A stretch of 64,000 bases of DNA, from assembly GCA_030432905.1 (NCBI GenBank), contig JAUILU010000002.1:1-64000 (forward strand), given 5' to 3'. Made by a program: the position numbers and the translations under genes. The DNA is from Phycisphaerae bacterium. GTDB lineage: Bacteria > Planctomycetota > Phycisphaerae > Phycisphaerales > UBA1924. This document shows positions 59,825-64,000 of this stretch, piece by piece; position 1 is the first letter of the stretch, and every line of letters begins with the position of its first letter. The notes beneath the pieces were generated by a model, which was given only the letters and a program-made list of their open reading frames with translations, was not told the DNA's origin and ran no database searches.

Positions 59825-62116
59825 TCAGCAGCCGCCGGCGTTGAAGTTGGCGACCCAGGCGCTGAAGTCGGTCGGAGTGCAGGCACCGTCGCCGTTCTGG
59901 TCGCACTCCGGCTCGTTGTTGTTGAACGCGCTGACCCATGCGGTGAAGTCGGTCGGGGTGACCGCTCCGTCGCCGTTGACGTCGGCGAGGTTCGTGCAGG
60001 GGTTCTCGCATTCGTAAGCGATGATCTCGATCGCATCGATGCCGGCCTCCACGACCTGGCCCGGTGAGTTGTCCGCGGCGACGAAACGCAGGCGGAGCGT
60101 TGTGGTCGCGGGGATCTCGCCGCCGTCGCCGATGATGACCTCTTCGGTGCGCCACTGGTTAAACGAGTCGTTGTATGTGCGGAGCGTGGACCAGTTGTTG
60201 CCCGCTGCGTTTGTCGCGAAATCAACGCGGAGGTAGTCCTCGCTGCCGATCTCGCCGGTGGGGATGTCGTTGAGCCAGTAGCTGTAGCTCAGTGTGCCGC
60301 CTGCGGACACGTCGATGGGCGAGCCGGTCAGGATGGTTTCGCCGCCGTCAACATCCGAGTTGCCCGCTTCGTTGTCGGTGAGCCAGGCGCGGCCCGAGCC
60401 GTCTGCGTCGCTTTCGGGATCGCCCCGGCCAGAATCAACTGGCACGCCGCGCGTCCACTGGCCGTCGGAGGCGTTGCCGCTGACTGAGTAGCCCGTGTCG
60501 GTCTCGGAGTTGTCGCTGAACAGCGTGGTCTGGCCTGTCGCGACAACGGTTGAGAACGTGGTCGAGGGCGCCAGCGCGGGAAGTGTGTACGTCTGACCCG
60601 CGGTGGTGTCGGCGGAGATCCACCAATCGATGTTCTCAAGGCACGCGAGGCTCGGCGTGTCGAAGCGGTACTGACCCGTGACACCGGTTGGAATGCCCGC
60701 GACAGGCGTCACCACGCCCGACTCGTCGCGCAGGTTCAGTTGCGGCGTGCTCGTGTCGAGTGTCACGTTCTGCTCGTCGATGGTGGCGATCACGATGTTG
60801 CCACCCGAGGGATCGATTGTCGCGCCAAGCGAGCTGTCAAGCGAGAAGTTCAGCAGATCGAGGTCCGGGCGGACGATTACGAGGCCCTGCTGGATGTCGG
60901 AGATGATGACGTTGCCCGAAGGAAAGAACGGGTAGTTGGACCAGGCGCCGTCGTAGCCTGTGCCGTCGTCTGCCGGGTAGGTGTCGATCCACGCGACCTC
61001 GACCGGGTTCTCCGGATCGGACACGTCGTGGATACGCAGACCCGAGCGGTAGTTGGCGGCGTAGATGTAGTTACCCTTGACGTAGAGGTTGTGGTCACGC
61101 GCGGTATTGCCGTTGGACCAAGGCCCGACGTAGAAGGCGTTTGCAGGGTCTTCGACGTTGAAGATGTGCATGGTGGTCGTGCCGACCGAGTCGCCCTCGT
61201 CGAGTTCGTCGTTGACGTAGAAGTACTTGCGGTCCTCGCTGAGCCAGCCCTGGTGGCAGAACCTGCGGTTTGGGTAGGTCACGCTGTCGAGTTGGAACAT
61301 GTTGCTCTTGTCTGTGACGTCATAGATACGGAGGCGCGTGTCGGAGGAGCCGTTGCCGAAGCCGGAGCAGAGGAACGCGATCTCGCGTCCTGCGTATGGG
61401 CCGGTGGTGTAGTTGACGACCTGCGCGTCGTGGACGTACAGGTTGCTCTGGACGGCCTGCTGCGACGGGCTTGTTGCCGAGCCGGGTGCGCCGTTGACGC
61501 CTACGCCGTAGGCGCGGAGCCCGAGGTCGCTTCCGCCGCCGACTCGGTAGAGATAGCCCGACTCTTCGTTGACGACGATGTTGTGCGTGCTGCCCGAGCC
61601 AGAGAACGTGGAGAAGCCGAGGTTTCCGATGTTGCCGTTGTCGGCGTTGGAGAGATCGAACATCTGGATGTGGTTGCCGGGGTTGCCTTGGCTGCCCTCG
61701 GTCACGGCGTATGCGGTTGTGCCCAGGACCTTGATGTCGCGCCAGAGGCTGGTCGGGCTGCTGAAAGCGCCGATGATGACGGGGTTGACGGGGTCGGTGA
61801 TGTCAACGAAGCCCGTGCCCGACTCGAGCCCGATGATGGCGATCTCTTTGCCCATCGGCGTGACGTATCCCCAGCAGTCGTTGGCATCGTTTGAGCCGGT
61901 GCCGAACTCGTTGATGGTGACCTGGCCGAGGAAGGTGATGTTGTTCGTTGGGAAGCTGCCGAAGCGGACGTCCATCGAGTCGCCCTTACCGAGCAGTCGT
62001 TCTTCTTCGCCGCCTGGGTGCTTCTTGAGATCGTTCTCGACGGCGTAGGCGCCGCCGGCGCACATCATTAGACCCAACGCGCTCGCGGCGAGACCGCCCG
62101 TGATTCGGATAGACAT
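59825..62116 (-). CDS. Secreted choice-of-anchor-B/LVIVD-repeat protein with dockerin-like tail
   Basis: The 763-residue protein has a signal peptide (about 1-25), then a seven-bladed LVIVD-type propeller with repeats such as IAIIGLESGTGFVDITDPVNP and YAANYRSGLRIHDVSDPENPV. HN and H residues recur at blade positions (STHNIVVNE, YVHDAQVVN, ARDHNLYVKG), as in the choice-of-anchor B family. A beta-sandwich region follows (SGRGDPESDADGSGRAWLTDNEAGNSDVD), then two dockerin-like repeats ending AGGC. It is likely a surface protein; no enzyme activity can be claimed. Confidence 0.83.
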   Translation of the reverse strand: MSIRITGGLAASALGLMMCAGGAYAVENDLKKHPGGEEERLLGKGDSMDVRFGSFPTNNITFLGQVTINEFGTGSNDANDCWGYVTPMGKEIAIIGLESGTGFVDITDPVNPVIIGAFSSPTSLWRDIKVLGTTAYAVTEGSQGNPGNHIQMFDLSNADNGNIGNLGFSTFSGSGSTHNIVVNEESGYLYRVGGGSDLGLRAYGVGVNGAPGSATSPSQQAVQSNLYVHDAQVVNYTTGPYAGREIAFLCSGFGNGSSDTRLRIYDVTDKSNMFQLDSVTYPNRRFCHQGWLSEDRKYFYVNDELDEGDSVGTTTMHIFNVEDPANAFYVGPWSNGNTARDHNLYVKGNYIYAANYRSGLRIHDVSDPENPVEVAWIDTYPADDGTGYDGAWSNYPFFPSGNVIISDIQQGLVIVRPDLDLLNFSLDSSLGATIDPSGGNIVIATIDEQNVTLDTSTPQLNLRDESGVVTPVAGIPTGVTGQYRFDTPSLACLENIDWWISADTTAGQTYTLPALAPSTTFSTVVATGQTTLFSDNSETDTGYSVSGNASDGQWTRGVPVDSGRGDPESDADGSGRAWLTDNEAGNSDVDGGETILTGSPIDVSAGGTLSYSYWLNDIPTGEIGSEDYLRVDFATNAAGNNWSTLRTYNDSFNQWRTEEVIIGDGGEIPATTTLRLRFVAADNSPGQVVEAGIDAIEIIAYECENPCTNLADVNGDGAVTPTDFTAWVSAFNNNEPECDQNGDGACTPTDFSAWVANFNAGGC

Positions 62117-62291
62117 CTTCAGGACTCCCTCTTCATTCTTCTATAAGAGACCACACCCCCGGTAGCGTGCCAGTGGACGCAGCAATATCTGTGGTCTCCG
62201 CCTCAAGATACGGGATATCAGGCCCTGCGGTTGCTCTATCTGCACAAGGAGCAGAAGAAGATATCGGCCTGTCCCTATCACAGAGCAAACA

Positions 62292-62326
62292 GAAAAAGGC
62301 CCCGCAGCGCAGAGCCGCGGGGCCTT
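62292..62326 (-). terminator. Rho-independent terminator of the metalloprotease gene
   Basis: AAGGCCCCGC and GCGGGGCCTT form a perfect 10-base stem (62296-62326). On the minus strand it is followed by a TTTTT run, about 25 bases after the stop at 62351. Confidence 0.85.
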
Positions 62327-62350
62327 GAAATCGATTCGTGTTCTCCAGAT

Positions 62351-64000
62351 TTACATGCAGCCGGCGTTGTAGTTTCCGACCCATGCTGTGAAGTCGGTCG
62401 GGGTGCACATGCCGTCGCCGTTCTGGTCGCACTCGGGTGCGTTCGAGTTGAACGCTCCGACCCATGCGGTGAAGTCGGTCGGCGTGACCATGCCGTCGCC
62501 GTTGACGTCGGCCAGGCACTCGCTGTCGCAGACGACGGTCGCGCTGTACGGGTTGAGCGCGTCGGACGGGTCGAGGATCTCGGGCCCGGTCGTCGTGTTG
62601 ACATGGATGTTGAAGAAGAACTCGTCGTCGCACGCGCCGCCGGGGAGCGTGGCGATGTAGTTGTCGCCGCCCTGCGGGACGAGGTCAACGCGGTTGAACG
62701 GGACGTTGAAGTTGGCGCTGTAGAGCATGAACAGCTCGTCGGTGTCGAGCGTGAACGTGCCCGGGTCGATGTTGATCAGGATGTCGGTGTCAGCCGCCTC
62801 GTCGAGCTCGGTCGGGACGCCGTTTGGGTAGGTGATCACGACGGGTTCCGGCGGGAGGATGATCTCGGTGTTGATGGTGAACTCGCCGGTCGAGCCGTAG
62901 TCGGATACGGGCCCGTTGGACTTGGTCTGGAAGGTGCCGTCAACGACGATGGTGTAGGTGCCCGCCGTGAGCGTAAAGGTTTCCGAGGCGTCGGCCGAGT
63001 TTGTTGTGTCGATGGTATCAACAAGCGTAAACGGTGAAATGCGGTAGAGCTCAAAGACCACGTCGAGGTTCGGGCCTCGCTCGAAGTTGTTGATCTCGAT
63101 CGAGACATCGCCGTCTGGCGTAGTAAAGGTGAAGGCGTCTTTGTCGTTTTCTGAATCAATGATACCGGTTGCCGGCACGCCGATGGTCAGGGGCGTACCG
63201 CCCAGGATGTTCTCGGTGTGGTCGTCGGCGAAGTAGTCGATGCCGTTGGGGACGTTGGTGATGATGGCCAAATCGTTCTGCGAGGTCGTTGCGCCGGGGT
63301 AGTCGCCGATGCTCCACTGGGCCAGTTCTCTGCCGAACGGTGCGCCCATGATGGGTCCCCAGCTCGGTGCGCCGCCGGACGAACCCGGGTGGTAAGACTG
63401 GCCGTTGAGCCCGTCGTGCGAGAGGCCGAGCATGTGCCCGACCTCGTGGCTGACGGTCATCGGGCCCGCGCCGAGGCCCTTGTTGAAAGCGAAGCAGGGG
63501 ACGTCGGCGTTGTCGTCGAAGCTGTTGAGGAACGCGACGCCGCCGATGCCGTTTCCGAAACCGCTTGTTGCCTGGGTCATGACACAGCGAGCGCCGTAGT
63601 TCTGGTCGCCGCCGTTGGACTTGATGAGCGCCGCGGTGCCCGGGTCTTTGGTTGTGACGTTGACGTTGAACTGCTTGAAGTCCTCGCTGACTTCGAGCCA
63701 GTGATCGATGATCTCTTGCTTCTCAGAATCGGAGAAGTTCGCCGAGCTGCCGCTGGTGTTGTACGCGGGGAAGACGATGTTGTGGCCCCAGCCGTTGTTG
63801 ACTGAGTGGTGGCCATCGAAATCCATGTAGATGGTCTTCGAGGCGCCGGGGTGTGATTCGAGATTCAGGAAGTCATCGAGCGGGATATCGCCGCCGAGGC
63901 GAGCGAGGCCCGGCCCCCCGCTGCTGCCGTCGCCGTTTGCATTGTCTTGCGGCGCTTCTGGGCAGACGTTGAACATCCGGCCGTCGGGCGTGATGTAGGT
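62351..64000 (-). CDS. Secreted zinc metalloprotease (metzincin/reprolysin-like) with dockerin-like tail, partial at the right window edge
   Basis: The frame remains open to the window end, so the N-terminus, including any signal peptide, is missing; an internal ATG at 63976 is not the real start. The visible 549 residues contain a metzincin zinc site, SHEVGHMLGLSHDG (HExxHxxGxxHD), with GPIMGAPFGRELAQWS supplying a Met-turn-like segment. A PPC-like beta domain follows (DGDVSIEINNFERGPNLDVVFELY), then another beta region, then two dockerin-like repeats (DVNGDGMVTPTDFTAWVGAF) ending AGCM. It should be an exported endopeptidase. Confidence 0.85.
   Translation of the reverse strand, partial: TYITPDGRMFNVCPEAPQDNANGDGSSGGPGLARLGGDIPLDDFLNLESHPGASKTIYMDFDGHHSVNNGWGHNIVFPAYNTSGSSANFSDSEKQEIIDHWLEVSEDFKQFNVNVTTKDPGTAALIKSNGGDQNYGARCVMTQATSGFGNGIGGVAFLNSFDDNADVPCFAFNKGLGAGPMTVSHEVGHMLGLSHDGLNGQSYHPGSSGGAPSWGPIMGAPFGRELAQWSIGDYPGATTSQNDLAIITNVPNGIDYFADDHTENILGGTPLTIGVPATGIIDSENDKDAFTFTTPDGDVSIEINNFERGPNLDVVFELYRISPFTLVDTIDTTNSADASETFTLTAGTYTIVVDGTFQTKSNGPVSDYGSTGEFTINTEIILPPEPVVITYPNGVPTELDEAADTDILINIDPGTFTLDTDELFMLYSANFNVPFNRVDLVPQGGDNYIATLPGGACDDEFFFNIHVNTTTGPEILDPSDALNPYSATVVCDSECLADVNGDGMVTPTDFTAWVGAFNSNAPECDQNGDGMCTPTDFTAWVGNYNAGCM

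Noticed and set aside
1..64000. CRISPR arrays, insertion sequences and rRNA genes
   Set aside because: No regularly spaced short repeats, transposase signatures with terminal inverted repeats, or rRNA sequence were seen. The Asp-rich coding repeats in the secreted-protein genes are protein repeats, not CRISPR.

Overview
The window is high-GC bacterial DNA that reads as a member of the Planctomycetota, most likely class Phycisphaerae. The evidence is protein content. There is an ECF sigma factor overlapping a TPR-bearing Ser/Thr kinase. Six secreted proteins end in a dockerin-like double repeat finishing at a Cys. Two PEP-CTERM-like proteins have an Ala/Leu/Gly-rich hydrophobic tail followed by an RRRR end. 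There is also a planctomycete-style integrase. The taxonomic call is inference from these families; no rRNA is present.

Layout. 1-6.3 kb: an MddA-like methyltransferase, the sigma/kinase pair and a flavin-dependent-halogenase-like oxidoreductase. 6.47-18.38 kb: an integrative element bounded by perfect 100-bp direct repeats that contain the 5' two thirds of tRNA-Ser(UGA). The intact tRNA lies at the right end. The element carries a tyrosine recombinase whose reading frame crosses the att site, two small HTH proteins, a primase/DUF3987 protein, a tape-measure-like protein, a Fic protein with a candidate antitoxin, and a single polypeptide holding two complete tyrosine recombinases. 18.5-28 kb: chromosomal genes (vWA protein, DUF883/YqjE-like pair, MscS channel, DNA polymerase III delta, a lipoprotein, ClpC). 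28.3-33.7 kb: secreted proteins, namely a P-domain protein, a vanadium-haloperoxidase-like protein and a VCBS/ASPIC protein. 33.9-44.2 kb: one leftward operon of seven genes for a glycan that is probably sulfated, six of its seven genes joined by 4-base stop/start overlaps. 44.8-50.3 kb: a second P-domain protein and a 1582-residue multi-domain glycan/sulfotransferase megaprotein. 50.6-55.4 kb: an ABC-2 permease, a PH-like membrane protein, RpoN and RecR. 55.4-64 kb: large leftward secreted dockerin-tailed proteins (two beta-helix paralogues, an LVIVD/choice-of-anchor protein, and a zinc metalloprotease cut by the window edge).

How the genes work together. The glycan operon and the megaprotein together supply glycosyltransferases, a sugar aminotransferase, sulfotransferases, a flippase-like protein, a FemAB-like acyltransferase and a TMTC-like membrane glycosyltransferase, which fits synthesis of a sulfated cell-surface polysaccharide. 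The dockerin-tailed and PEP-CTERM-like proteins form a cell-surface/secreted set. In the excised circular form of the element, the first integrase would be fused in frame to a 96-residue tail now stranded at the other end, and that frame would overlap the start of the double recombinase by 4 bases. Excision and integration would therefore rewrite the integrase C-terminus. I consider this junction, together with the two-in-one recombinase, the most unusual thing in the window.
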